From: Candidatus Electrothrix scaldis | GTDB lineage: Bacteria > Desulfobacterota > Desulfobulbia > Desulfobulbales > Desulfobulbaceae | DNA: 64,000 bases | Reading direction: 5' to 3' | Assembly (NCBI GenBank): GCA_033584155.1 | Contig: CP138355.1 | Span: 4,987,501-5,051,500 of the forward strand | Shown here: positions 16,349 through 23,098 of the stretch, piece by piece | Position numbering within the stretch: the first letter of the stretch is position 1 | Layout of the letters: each line of letters begins with the position of its first letter | Position numbers and translations under genes: made by a program | The notes under the pieces: generated by a model | What the model was told of the DNA's origin: nothing | The model's database searches: none | Seen by the model: only the letters and a program-made list of their open reading frames with translations

Positions 16349-17004
16349 AATTATACCTCAATACCTCAACGGTTTCTGATTTTCAGCTAAGAAACCGTTA
16401 GCCCACTCTGCGAAAGCTCCAGCGGTGTAATGCATTGGTACGCCTTCGCCATGCTGTATTCAAAAAAAGTGTCAACTACTTTTGGGGGTATATGAAGCAT
16501 GCCCCATCAGAAAAGGAATATCCTTCTGTACAAACAGAGAGTGCTTCGTCAATCCTGGACTGAGGCAGAAGGACGGGGCGGGATTGAGTATACTGTGGAT
16601 TCCGTCCTCGGTATATCCCGGTCTCTTCAAAGCCGTGATGAGATAATATCTGTTTAGATTTTCTTGTAATATGCTCAAGAAGAGAAGTACCTTCCCGCTC
16701 TGTAACTTCATGAAGTGTACGAGATGGAGTGCCGTCTTTTTCCTGGTACCGGATGCGATTGATCAATCGTGTTGTCTTTCTGTATGATTCTTTCGTATCA
16801 CCGTAAATCAAAGCTATTTCTTTGAAACCTGCGGTTAGATAATACTCTTTTCCGTGCAGGCACGAAAAAACATCTCGACCGGTGTTGTATTGCACGTCGC
16901 CATTCTTCAGGATACTATGAGTAAGGAATGTAAATCGTCCGGCTTCACCATCAACTTTGTATGGACAACTATTTTGAATTACTTGTTCTCCTGCTTCACT
17001 CATT

Positions 17005-17232
17005 TCACCAGCTTTTTTTTTGAGACACCCTGGTAAGGTGCTCGGATAAAGCAGACCGTATTGTCGGATATGCGGTTTGTAAAATCGTTTTTTCGCACTT
17101 GTCTATACTTACAGCATCTTTCTCGTTGATAACCATACTGAAACTTCCATCTTGCTGCTTTGTCGGGCTATCGCTAATAGATTCGTTACACTCTACAAGT
17201 TCAACGCTTACTTTCACTTTATACCCAGTCAT
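17005..17232 (-). CDS. IS-A accessory ORF (75 aa)
   Basis: The protein MTGYKVKVSVELVECNES... is followed after 1 bp by the transposase start. It lies inside the IS-A inverted repeats, so it belongs to the element. It has alternating beta-type N-terminal sequence and a C-terminal helix ending SEHLTRVSQKKSW. Small leading ORFs are known in related elements; their role is unclear. Confidence 0.65.
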   Translation of the reverse strand: MTGYKVKVSVELVECNESISDSPTKQQDGSFSMVINEKDAVSIDKCEKTILQTAYPTIRSALSEHLTRVSQKKSW

Positions 17233-17467
17233 TCTGATCCCTCCGCATGAAATATAAGTCCTGTCCTTCTATAATTTTAATCACATATCACGCGTGAGGG
17301 TAGTAAAAAATAATCTAACCGCACAGGTCGAAAAATATTATCCACACAAAGGAACTTTTTTACTGCCAGCAAAAAAAATAGGGGCACAATCAAACAGATA
17401 TATGTAAACTATCCAACAAGGAAGAACTCTCAACATGCTTTGGAATTCCAAAAAGGAGAAAACCAGA

Positions 17468-17872
17468 ATGAACAACTTATTACTGACCGCGAAGAAGACA
17501 ACACACAAACTCTCTCTTGCATCGTTTGCGCTTTTATCATTATTCCTAGTAATGAACGGAACACACACCCAGGCTGCGGACCTCACAGCAGACGAACAAA
17601 AATGCCTGGAAACAGCACTTGAAAATATAAATCAGTCAGAAACCAGCAAGAGCTTGTTAAAGGCGTGGAATGAAAGTGGAGCAAGCTGCCAGGAAAGAGA
17701 TTCAAAAATCTTTACTGAATATCTTTCCCATACTATGAAGAATATAAAAATAAACCCATGCCTAGCCTCTCGCATGGTGAATGATTCTGATTTCAAAAAT
17801 TTACCTACAATTCAAATGCAAATGCTCGATACTATCCAAAAAAAGCTGGAGTCAGCGACCTGTCCCCAGTAA
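17468..17872 (+). CDS. Small secreted Cys-containing protein (134 aa)
   Basis: The start at 17468 is preceded by AAGGAGAAAACCAG; an in-frame ATG at 17435 has no such site. The protein has a signal peptide (LSLASFALLSLFLVMNGTHTQA) and a mature helical region with four cysteines spread as two pairs. The mature part is periplasmic or secreted. No family recognised. A strong terminator follows at 17966. Confidence 0.65.
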   Translation: MNNLLLTAKKTTHKLSLASFALLSLFLVMNGTHTQAADLTADEQKCLETALENINQSETSKSLLKAWNESGASCQERDSKIFTEYLSHTMKNIKINPCLASRMVNDSDFKNLPTIQMQMLDTIQKKLESATCPQ

Positions 17873-17965
17873 AAAAATATAATATCGAGCAGAAGGTTGC
17901 CTTTTAGAGGAGAATTTCTCCCACTCTATGCAAAAATGAGTAAAGTGCGACCGCTCACTCTCCAC

Positions 17966-18001
17966 AAAAAGGACTCAGCGTTTTCCGCTCAGTCCTTTTT
18001 T
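17966..18001 (+). terminator. Terminator of the secreted-protein gene
   Basis: The stem AAGGACTCAGCG/CGCTCAGTCCTT (one C-C mismatch) has a TTTTC loop and is followed by Ts. It lies about 95 bp behind the stop at 17872. It is A-rich on its left side, so it may also work leftwards. Confidence 0.8.
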
Positions 18002-18073
18002 GGTGATTACACAACCGATGGGATACCAACCCCACACCTTGATACCAAGAAGACTCTTCAAAAAGCAGGAAAT

Positions 18074-18155
18074 AAAAAACCGGGCAACGTGTAAAAGCAC
18101 GCACCCGGTAACAAACCCTAAAAAAAATCCTGCTATAAAAATGATCAAGCAGGAT
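18074..18155 (-). terminator. Tandem terminators of the 59-aa gene
   Basis: Two minus-strand hairpins follow the gene at 18185. AATCCTGCT/AGCAGGATT (18125-18155) is followed by a T-run, and then comes CCGGG..CCCGG (18080-18108) with TTTTTTATTTCC behind it. The second has the same plan as those at 10904 and 18627. The region 17873-18184 holds only these signals. Confidence 0.75.
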
Positions 18156-18184
18156 TCGTATATCTTTCTGACCTGATTATAAAA

Positions 18185-18364
18185 TCATACCCCTTCTGAA
18201 CACTTCAACGTGCTCAATTCCATTTTCAGCGCATCGATATAAAAAGAGTTTGCCTCTGATAAAATCGGGTGCGTTTCCTTGTAATTATCTCGTGCATTCT
18301 CCGCATAACAAATCTTAGATTTCAGCTCACGGATACGTTTATTTATCGTTTTCTCATTATCCAT
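18185..18364 (-). CDS. Small helical protein (59 aa)
   Basis: The start at 18364 (MDNEKTINKRIREL) has GGTGGAGTTGTT upstream; the longer in-frame start at 18412 lacks a site. The protein is almost entirely charged helix, likely a coiled coil, with two cysteines. It stands alone between terminators. No family recognised. Possibly a small regulator or a moron remnant. Confidence 0.5.
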   Translation of the reverse strand: MDNEKTINKRIRELKSKICYAENARDNYKETHPILSEANSFYIDALKMELSTLKCSEGV

Positions 18365-18626
18365 AACAACTCCACCCATCAATAACTTGATAAATAAAAT
18401 ACATTCCAGCACTTTGCTTGCACCATCCTGCTTTCTAGCAGGGTTACTCCAAGATAACTCCGCAAAGGAAAAACAGGGTCTTTTTGGAGCACCCTTAAAA
18501 TATAAAAAATTATACCATAAAGGTCAATATAAAAATTTTTGAACCAATAGGAAAAATAAACATCCCATGCATAGGAATGTTCAGTGTGATACAGGCGAGG
18601 AGATATGCAACAAGATAAGAGGAAAA

Positions 18627-18665
18627 TAAAAAAAGCCGGGCACACACAAAGTGTGTACCCGGCTT
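18627..18665 (-). terminator. Terminator of the 47-aa gene
   Basis: A long perfect stem AAGCCGGG(C)ACACAC/GTGTGT(A)CCCGGCTT with an AAA loop is followed on the minus strand by TTTTTATTTTCC. It is the third hairpin of the CCGGG/CCCGG type in this part of the window. The stretch 18365-18779 contains nothing else I can support. Confidence 0.8.
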
Positions 18666-18779
18666 AGTGAAGATAATCAAGAACCCTTACAAATAAGGGT
18701 AAGTAAAAAATAACCAATAAGCAAGTTTTTATTTCAAAGAAAGTGGCAATATCTTTCCAAGGACCTATTTTCCCTTTTA

Positions 18780-18923
18780 TTAAAAACTATTATGACGCCC
18801 TCTAACAGAAGTCTTAAAAGCGATCCCAGAATTATCTGCTGAATGCTCTATTGCGGAGTGCAAAAAAACAACTGCTGAACTCAGTAAAACCAACACAACA
18901 AAATGGCCTATAATTTTTTTCAC
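18780..18923 (-). CDS. Small exported or membrane peptide (47 aa)
   Basis: A GTG start at 18923 is preceded by GGAAGGAGGAAACAC, a very strong ribosome-binding site. The product begins KKIIGHFVVLVLLSSAVVFL, a signal peptide or single membrane helix, followed by a short polar tail ending VRGRHNSF. The ribosome-binding site and downstream terminator argue that it is real despite its size. Function unknown. The stretch 18924-19439 upstream holds AT-rich sequence with no gene. Confidence 0.55.
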   Translation of the reverse strand: MKKIIGHFVVLVLLSSAVVFLHSAIEHSADNSGIAFKTSVRGRHNSF

Positions 18924-19439
18924 GTGTTTCCTCCTTCCATGACAATTTGAACCCACGGTATAAAAAATGATATCGACAACGTCAACAAAAAAATACAGGC
19001 CTCTTGTAAATTCTAATTTTTTAAATAAACGTAACTTCCAAAAGCTACACACCACAAGCATATAAAAACAAGACAAACCATATAATATCAAAATATTAGG
19101 CCAAAAATATTATACACATTCTCAACCCCTCATAGATCCACCCACTGAGCTAAAAACAAGAACTTATAGTTCTCATTTCTCTTTATCAGACCTGACAATT
19201 CTTAATTTGATCCTCGCCTCATAAACGATGACTATTAGCAGTATATTTCCTCTGAAATTTCTAAACCCAAATAAGGCCCCGCAAAAAAACAAGAACTGCA
19301 AATTCTCACTCCCTACTTACCAACACCTTACGCTTCCATAAAAAAACATAATAACAGTTCATTACCTTTAAGAATCAGCGAGGCACAAAACTTGCTTTAT
19401 TCATTTGGTCCAAATCAATTTATTCACGGAGGAGACGCT
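18924..19439. other. AT-rich gene-free stretch
   Basis: No convincing reading frame, repeat or RNA gene is seen in these 516 bp. It must hold the promoters of the divergent neighbours, the 47-aa gene (left) and the LysW-like gene (right), but I cannot place them. Confidence 0.4.
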
Positions 19440-19700
19440 ATGAAAGCAGAGAAATGTCCGGCCTGTGGTGGAAAAATACAAATCTATTATGACCACGAAC
19501 CCGGCGATGAAGTGTACTGTGAAAATTGTGAAAAAGGATTTCAGCTATTGGGGCTTGATCCTCTTCGACTGGAGCCCTTTGAGCAATACGATGATGAGTA
19601 TTTAGATGATAGTTATTTTGACGATGACTATTTTGATAATGACTATATTGATAACGACTATGTTGATGAAGGATATTTTGAAGATGAGCAGTATGCGTAG
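19440..19700 (+). CDS. LysW-like zinc ribbon with Asp/Tyr repeat tail
   Basis: The start at 19440 has CACGGAGGAGACGCT upstream. Residues 1-50 (AEKCPACGGKIQIYY, then VYCENCEKGFQLLGLDPLRL) look like the LysW/amino-carrier zinc ribbon, with two CxxC pairs and the LDPL element. LysW normally ends in EDWGE. Here the C-terminal 35 residues are instead a tandem series of DDDYFDNDY-type units of about 5 residues. No lysine or arginine biosynthesis genes lie nearby, so it is unlikely to be a true LysW carrier. The tail could bind metal ions or a basic partner. Confidence 0.65.
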   Translation: MKAEKCPACGGKIQIYYDHEPGDEVYCENCEKGFQLLGLDPLRLEPFEQYDDEYLDDSYFDDDYFDNDYIDNDYVDEGYFEDEQYA

Positions 19701-19729
19701 CAATAAGAGCTGAGCTCTCCCTTAAAAAA

Positions 19730-19761
19730 AAGGACGTAACGGGGTTCCGCCAAGTCCTTTT
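19730..19761 (+). terminator. Probable terminator of the LysW-like gene
   Basis: AAGGAC/GTCCTT form the base of an imperfect hairpin with an inner CGG/CCG pairing, and TTTT follows. It is preceded by an A-run, so it may act in both directions. Confidence 0.55.
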
Positions 19762-19822
19762 CACCTCCAATGTCTCCTTCCTATGCTCAAACACGAGAAG
19801 AAAACATCTTGCTCCAACGAAA

Positions 19823-20020
19823 TTAATCGTCAAAAATTCCGCTGGGATCACCAAGAGCTCTTTTCATACACTCTTCCAGCAATTCTCTCTTTGTTAATTT
19901 GAGATCAATACAGGCCTTTCTGATTAACTCTACGTATTCAGGTTGCAAACGAACTTGCACCGATATCAAACTTTCATTTTTATCCTCTTCCTGCTGACGA
20001 AGGATTGGATCATTCTCCAT
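19823..20020 (-). CDS. Ribbon-helix-helix type small protein (65 aa)
   Basis: After a charged N-terminus the protein has a beta-strand ISVQVRLQPEYVELIRKA and a second helix LKLTKRELLEECMKRAL. This is the pattern of Arc/CopG DNA-binding antitoxins and regulators. GGAGA lies before the ATG at 20020. No toxin gene is next to it, so it is an orphan antitoxin or a small regulator. Confidence 0.6.
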   Translation of the reverse strand: MENDPILRQQEEDKNESLISVQVRLQPEYVELIRKACIDLKLTKRELLEECMKRALGDPSGIFDD

Positions 20021-20341
20021 TATATTCTCCTTTAGATATAATTAATTCATAATAAGGATACTCTGAGCCCATATCTAGCGCAAGAGCAAATCCAGACACC
20101 ACAAGATGCATCTTTCCTCTTCATAATCTGCTATGGATTGACTTTCAAACTTTTCTCGTGGGCATTGAAATCTTGCATAAAGACGGGTATCGTACCTATA
20201 TCGTACCAATCTTTCGCTATACCCTATACCACATCGAGCTCCGCGATAAAATGCAGGCGCAAAACTGCACAGGCTATGGGACTCAACAGGAGGTCTCCAT
20301 TCCATCCCGTTTCCGAGACTCACTATAACGCACTCATTCCA
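20021..20341. other. Gene-free stretch upstream of the ABC ATPase
   Basis: A long frame runs into the ABC ATPase from 20138, but its first 68 codons show no domain and I treat it as non-coding. The stretch should contain the divergent promoters. I cannot assign hexamers. Confidence 0.35.
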
Positions 20342-21034
20342 ATGACTGACTTTCTTCGTATAACAGGCATCAACAAGACTTTTCAGCCCAGCAAAGAAGT
20401 ATGCGTCCAGGCCCTGCATGATATTCATCTCAATGTTGAGCAAGGTGACCTTGCGGTTCTGTCCGGCCCCTCAGGCAGCGGCAAAACCACTCTCCTCAAT
20501 ATAATTGGCGGACTTGATAGCCCGAGCAGCGGCGAGGTGGCCCTGGACGGACAACAAATCACCGGGCTATCTCAATCCGAGCTTTCACTGGTCCGACGGG
20601 ATCAGATAGGCTTTGTCTTTCAGGCCTACAACCTGATTCCAGTTCTAACAGCGCGAGAGAATATTGAATACGTCATGAAGCTACAGGGGAAAAAACAGGA
20701 AGAGTGCGACCAACGCACCATTGAGGTTGCTCAAAAACTGGGCATCGACACCCTGCTGAACAAGCTGCCATCCCAGATGAGCGGAGGACAACAGCAACGA
20801 GTTGCCGTAGCCAGGGCTGTGGCTGCAACCCCAAAATTAATCCTGGCTGACGAGCCTACTGCCAATCTGGACTCTACCACTGCGGCCTCTCTCATGAACA
20901 TGATGCAGCGGCTCAACGAAGACGAGGGCGTCACCATTATCTTCTCATCCCATGACCCGCTCGTGATTGATAAGGCCCGGCACTCTGTAATCCTTCATGA
21001 CGGCAAGGTGATCGCGAATGAGCGGACTTCCTGA
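20342..21034 (+). CDS. ABC transporter ATP-binding protein (LolD/MacB type)
   Basis: The 230-residue ATPase starts at MTDFLRITGINKTF. It has Walker A GPSGSGKTT (about 43-51), Q-loop VFQAYNLIPVLTARENIE, signature MSGGQQQRVAVARA (about 145), Walker B LILADEPTANLD and the H-loop SSHDP. The Q-loop wording and length are typical of the MacB/LolD/FtsE group, which extrude lipoproteins or exported compounds together with an FtsX-like permease. No permease follows. Instead the stop overlaps an outer-membrane barrel gene by 17 bp. Confidence 0.88.
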   Translation: MTDFLRITGINKTFQPSKEVCVQALHDIHLNVEQGDLAVLSGPSGSGKTTLLNIIGGLDSPSSGEVALDGQQITGLSQSELSLVRRDQIGFVFQAYNLIPVLTARENIEYVMKLQGKKQEECDQRTIEVAQKLGIDTLLNKLPSQMSGGQQQRVAVARAVAATPKLILADEPTANLDSTTAASLMNMMQRLNEDEGVTIIFSSHDPLVIDKARHSVILHDGKVIANERTS

Positions 21035-22007
21035 ACTCCTGCTGGCTGGCCTGCTGGGCATTAGCCCAGAGTTTGCTTTTGAGAACACCAATATTGCGGG
21101 CTACGATAACATCTATCAGAGTGGAGACTATAATCGCATTCGTGCCGAGCTTTCGCTGAGCCATGAGCAGTACAGCAATTTTGCGGCGACTGTGATTGTG
21201 GACAACCAAACCATCTACACAAGCTCACCAAGCCTCCTCAAAAATGAACTTTTGCTCTATCGGGCCTACGGCCAATATCAGGGAGAACGCCATTTCTGGT
21301 CCATTGGTAGGCAGCGCATACCCTTGGGAGTTGGACGGATCTGGAATCCCATAGACATCTTCAACCCCGTCAATATCCTTGCTGTAGAAACAGACGAACG
21401 GACCGGCACTGACTCAATCCGTTACGAGTATGCCATCAGTGAACTCTCCAACCTTGATATCACTGTTGCGGATGGCAAGGCTGCTGCCCGCCTGAAAGGC
21501 TATCTGGAATATGCAGATATCGGCCTGATCGCCTTAAAAGATAATAATAATGATCGCAACATATACTGGGGAGAAAATACTTCCCTTGATATCATTGGCT
21601 GGGAATTGGAAGGTCGCTTGCCAGGAACCGGAGTGGAACTGCGCAGTGAGGGAGGAAGAGTACATAATCAAGATACCGGTGAGGTTTTTACCGAGTTTAT
21701 CTTTGGTGCGGAATACGGTTTTCCCAACTCTCTCACCCTGCTTGGTGAATATCATTTTTCTGATCAAGATGGAAATGATCAATTAGCCCTTCAAGTCGGG
21801 GCCCAGCCCGGTCTCCTCTGGAGCTTCCAGGTTGTGCTGCTAACTGACCTGAATGATGGCTCACTCCTTATCGCGCCTTCCGTGACCTATAGCCTCAGTG
21901 ATGAGATGACCCTCAGCTTAGGTGGTTTTATCTCCACAGGCGATGCAACAGAAGCCTTTTCAGAAGATGGCAACAGGTGCTACCTCCGCTGGTTTGTTCA
22001 TTTTTAG
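21018..22007 (+). CDS. Outer-membrane beta-barrel protein
   Basis: The protein starts within the end of the ATPase gene (17-bp overlap). It has a short hydrophobic leader (ELLLAGLLGISPEFAF) and then alternating amphipathic strands through residue 329, ending in a terminal Phe (CYLRWFVHF) as barrels do. SIGRQRIPLGVGRIWNPIDIFNP is typical of porin-like proteins linked to export operons. The overlap and orientation tie its expression to the ABC ATPase. Substrate unknown. Confidence 0.7.
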   Translation: MSGLPELLLAGLLGISPEFAFENTNIAGYDNIYQSGDYNRIRAELSLSHEQYSNFAATVIVDNQTIYTSSPSLLKNELLLYRAYGQYQGERHFWSIGRQRIPLGVGRIWNPIDIFNPVNILAVETDERTGTDSIRYEYAISELSNLDITVADGKAAARLKGYLEYADIGLIALKDNNNDRNIYWGENTSLDIIGWELEGRLPGTGVELRSEGGRVHNQDTGEVFTEFIFGAEYGFPNSLTLLGEYHFSDQDGNDQLALQVGAQPGLLWSFQVVLLTDLNDGSLLIAPSVTYSLSDEMTLSLGGFISTGDATEAFSEDGNRCYLRWFVHF

Positions 22008-22037
22008 CTCTCCTTTTCCCCTTCCCCTCATACGTTC

Positions 22038-22559
22038 ATGAAAAAATATCTCAAAAACAACCTGCTGGCAGGATACAGGGGCTCCCCGCTCAGTAACGCA
22101 AAGATTTCTTTGACACTACTGGCTCTCCTTCCCCTTATTGCTCTGCCTGTCGGAACCTTTGGCAATCTCTTCTCCTTTCAGCTCCTGGATGCACAAACAG
22201 CCTGCATCGCCATCTTCGCCCTGTTCCTCTTTCCGGCCCTGCTGGAAGAATCCTTTTTTCGTGGTCTGCTGGTCCCCATCAAGACCAGGGAGAATGGGAA
22301 AAAAGCTATATTTTTGTTCACTCTGCTCAGCGCATCTCTGTTTACCCTCTGGCATCCGCTCAACGCCCTGACAATCAATCCTGGCGCACAGGCATTATTC
22401 TGCGATCCATATTTTCTGTGCATCGTCTTTTGCTTGGGTATCGCTTGCAGCCTCTCCTATATTTTCTCCCGCTCTCTTTGGGTGCCAATCATCATCCACT
22501 GGTTAACCGTGGTGGCTTGGGTTATCTTTCTCGGCGGTCGAAATCTCTTCTTACAATAA
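22038..22559 (+). CDS. CPBP family intramembrane protease
   Basis: This 173-residue membrane protein has the CPBP/ABI motifs: EESFFRG (about 71-77), TLWHPLNAL (about 102) and a final IHW near residue 155. The Glu-Glu and His residues form the metal site of Rce1-like proteases. It follows the barrel gene by 30 bp and is probably co-transcribed with it. In bacteria such proteases process membrane proteins or give bacteriocin immunity; the target here is unknown. Confidence 0.8.
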   Translation: MKKYLKNNLLAGYRGSPLSNAKISLTLLALLPLIALPVGTFGNLFSFQLLDAQTACIAIFALFLFPALLEESFFRGLLVPIKTRENGKKAIFLFTLLSASLFTLWHPLNALTINPGAQALFCDPYFLCIVFCLGIACSLSYIFSRSLWVPIIIHWLTVVAWVIFLGGRNLFLQ

Positions 22560-22563
22560 AAAA

Positions 22564-22604
22564 AGCCGATCCCATCCTGGTAATACTGCCAAGATGGATC
22601 GGCT
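22564..22604 (-). terminator. Terminator between the CPBP gene and ihfB
   Basis: The stem AGCCGATCC..GGATCGGCT is extended by a further ATGG/CCAT region. On the minus strand it is followed by TTTTTTTATTG, so it ends the ihfB transcript. Its symmetry may also stop the converging CPBP transcript. Confidence 0.85.
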
Positions 22605-22652
22605 AAAGTAAAGCAAACGCGATCACAGGATATTGCAAGGGCGCTCTTTTTC

Positions 22653-22934
22653 CTACTCCTCAATAAGAACTTCCTTGAGAGATTTACTCATCGTGAAGTG
22701 CAGGGTCTTTCTTGCCGGGATATCCATCATCTTTCCGGTCTTTGGATTCTTTGTCGTACGAGGTTTACGCGTTCTCACGGAAAAACTCCCAAATCCACGA
22801 ATTTCAACCCGTCGCCCTTCCGTCAGGGCCTGTGTTATATTTTCCAGTATAATATCGACAGCCTGCGCTACATCCTGTTTATAGTAGCCGCCTAACTGCT
22901 CAGTAACCTCACTTACCAATTCACGCTTGAGCAT
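22653..22934 (-). CDS. ihfB: Integration host factor / HU family protein, IhfB-like
   Basis: The 93-residue protein has the full HU/IHF fold signature: the helical start MLKRELVSEVTEQLGGYYKQ, then VEIRGFGSFSVRTRKPRTTKNP, then IPARKTLHFTMSKSLKEVL. The GFGSFSVR..RNP-type arm bends DNA. It lies directly downstream of rpsA in the same direction, which is the conserved rpsA-ihfB arrangement, so the beta subunit is the best assignment. An ordinary HU cannot be excluded. Confidence 0.85.
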   Translation of the reverse strand: MLKRELVSEVTEQLGGYYKQDVAQAVDIILENITQALTEGRRVEIRGFGSFSVRTRKPRTTKNPKTGKMMDIPARKTLHFTMSKSLKEVLIEE

Positions 22935-23023
22935 GTTGAGTCCCTTTTAAATAAATCTGTAATTGTTCATGATTCGTTGTGTCACCGCTCTACGAACGGT
23001 GCTTCCTGTTCAGTACCAACAGG

Positions 23024-23072
23024 AAAGGGTACGACTTCCTGCACAAGACAAGGACAAGAAGTCATACCCTTT
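23024..23072 (-). terminator. Hairpin between rpsA and ihfB
   Basis: A 15-bp stem AAAGGGTAcGACTTC/GAAGTCaTACCCTTT has one mismatch and a 19-base loop. It lies between the two genes. There is no strong T-run, so it may be an attenuator or an mRNA processing/stability element. Confidence 0.5.
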
Positions 23073-23098
23073 AGGTTAAGCCGCTCACGAATAACGTG

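Larger units (their letters stand above)
14410..16503 (+). mobile_element. IS-2: element inside IS-A, itself hit by a MITE
   Basis: The ends share the 14-bp inverted repeat GGCATGCTTCATAT, with GTTGACACTTTT repeated further in. The 8-bp duplication CCATCAGA lies at 14402-14409 and 16504-16511. It is 2094 bp long, or 1861 bp once the 224-bp MITE and its duplication are removed. The left end has lost about 10 bp relative to the right end between the two inner repeat blocks. Confidence 0.88.
12035..17003 (-). pseudogene. IS-A transposase, split by IS-1 and IS-2
   Basis: The gene lies in three pieces: 17003-16504, 14401-14032 and 12451-12035. Joining them with each target duplication counted once restores one open frame of 429 codons. 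At the joins the protein reads YSFSDGYIDNP and LGKKCGELLSQTM. Transposase features are VNIAVDDVNVKRQ, FFTDGHTAL and ILDWYHLGKKC, with a C-terminal KHNGMSWTNKG. These resemble ISKra4-type DDE enzymes. The exact restoration of the frame shows the gene was intact when it was hit, so the insertions are not old. Confidence 0.88.
12007..17330 (-). mobile_element. IS-A: outermost insertion sequence of a nested cluster
   Basis: The ends carry a 16-bp perfect terminal inverted repeat CGACCTGTGCGGTTAG. An 8-bp direct repeat AAAAATAT lies outside both ends (11999-12006 and 17331-17338). Subtracting IS-1 and IS-2 with one duplication each leaves 1642 bp. It has two minus-strand genes, a 75-residue accessory ORF and a DDE transposase. 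It is dead: the transposase gene is split twice. Confidence 0.88.

Noticed and set aside
18379-18645. An 88-codon minus-strand frame
   Set aside because: It starts inside a terminator region, has no ribosome-binding site, and overlaps the start of the 59-aa gene.
20075-20443. A 122-codon minus-strand frame before the ABC ATPase
   Set aside because: It overlaps the ATPase start on the opposite strand and has no recognisable features.
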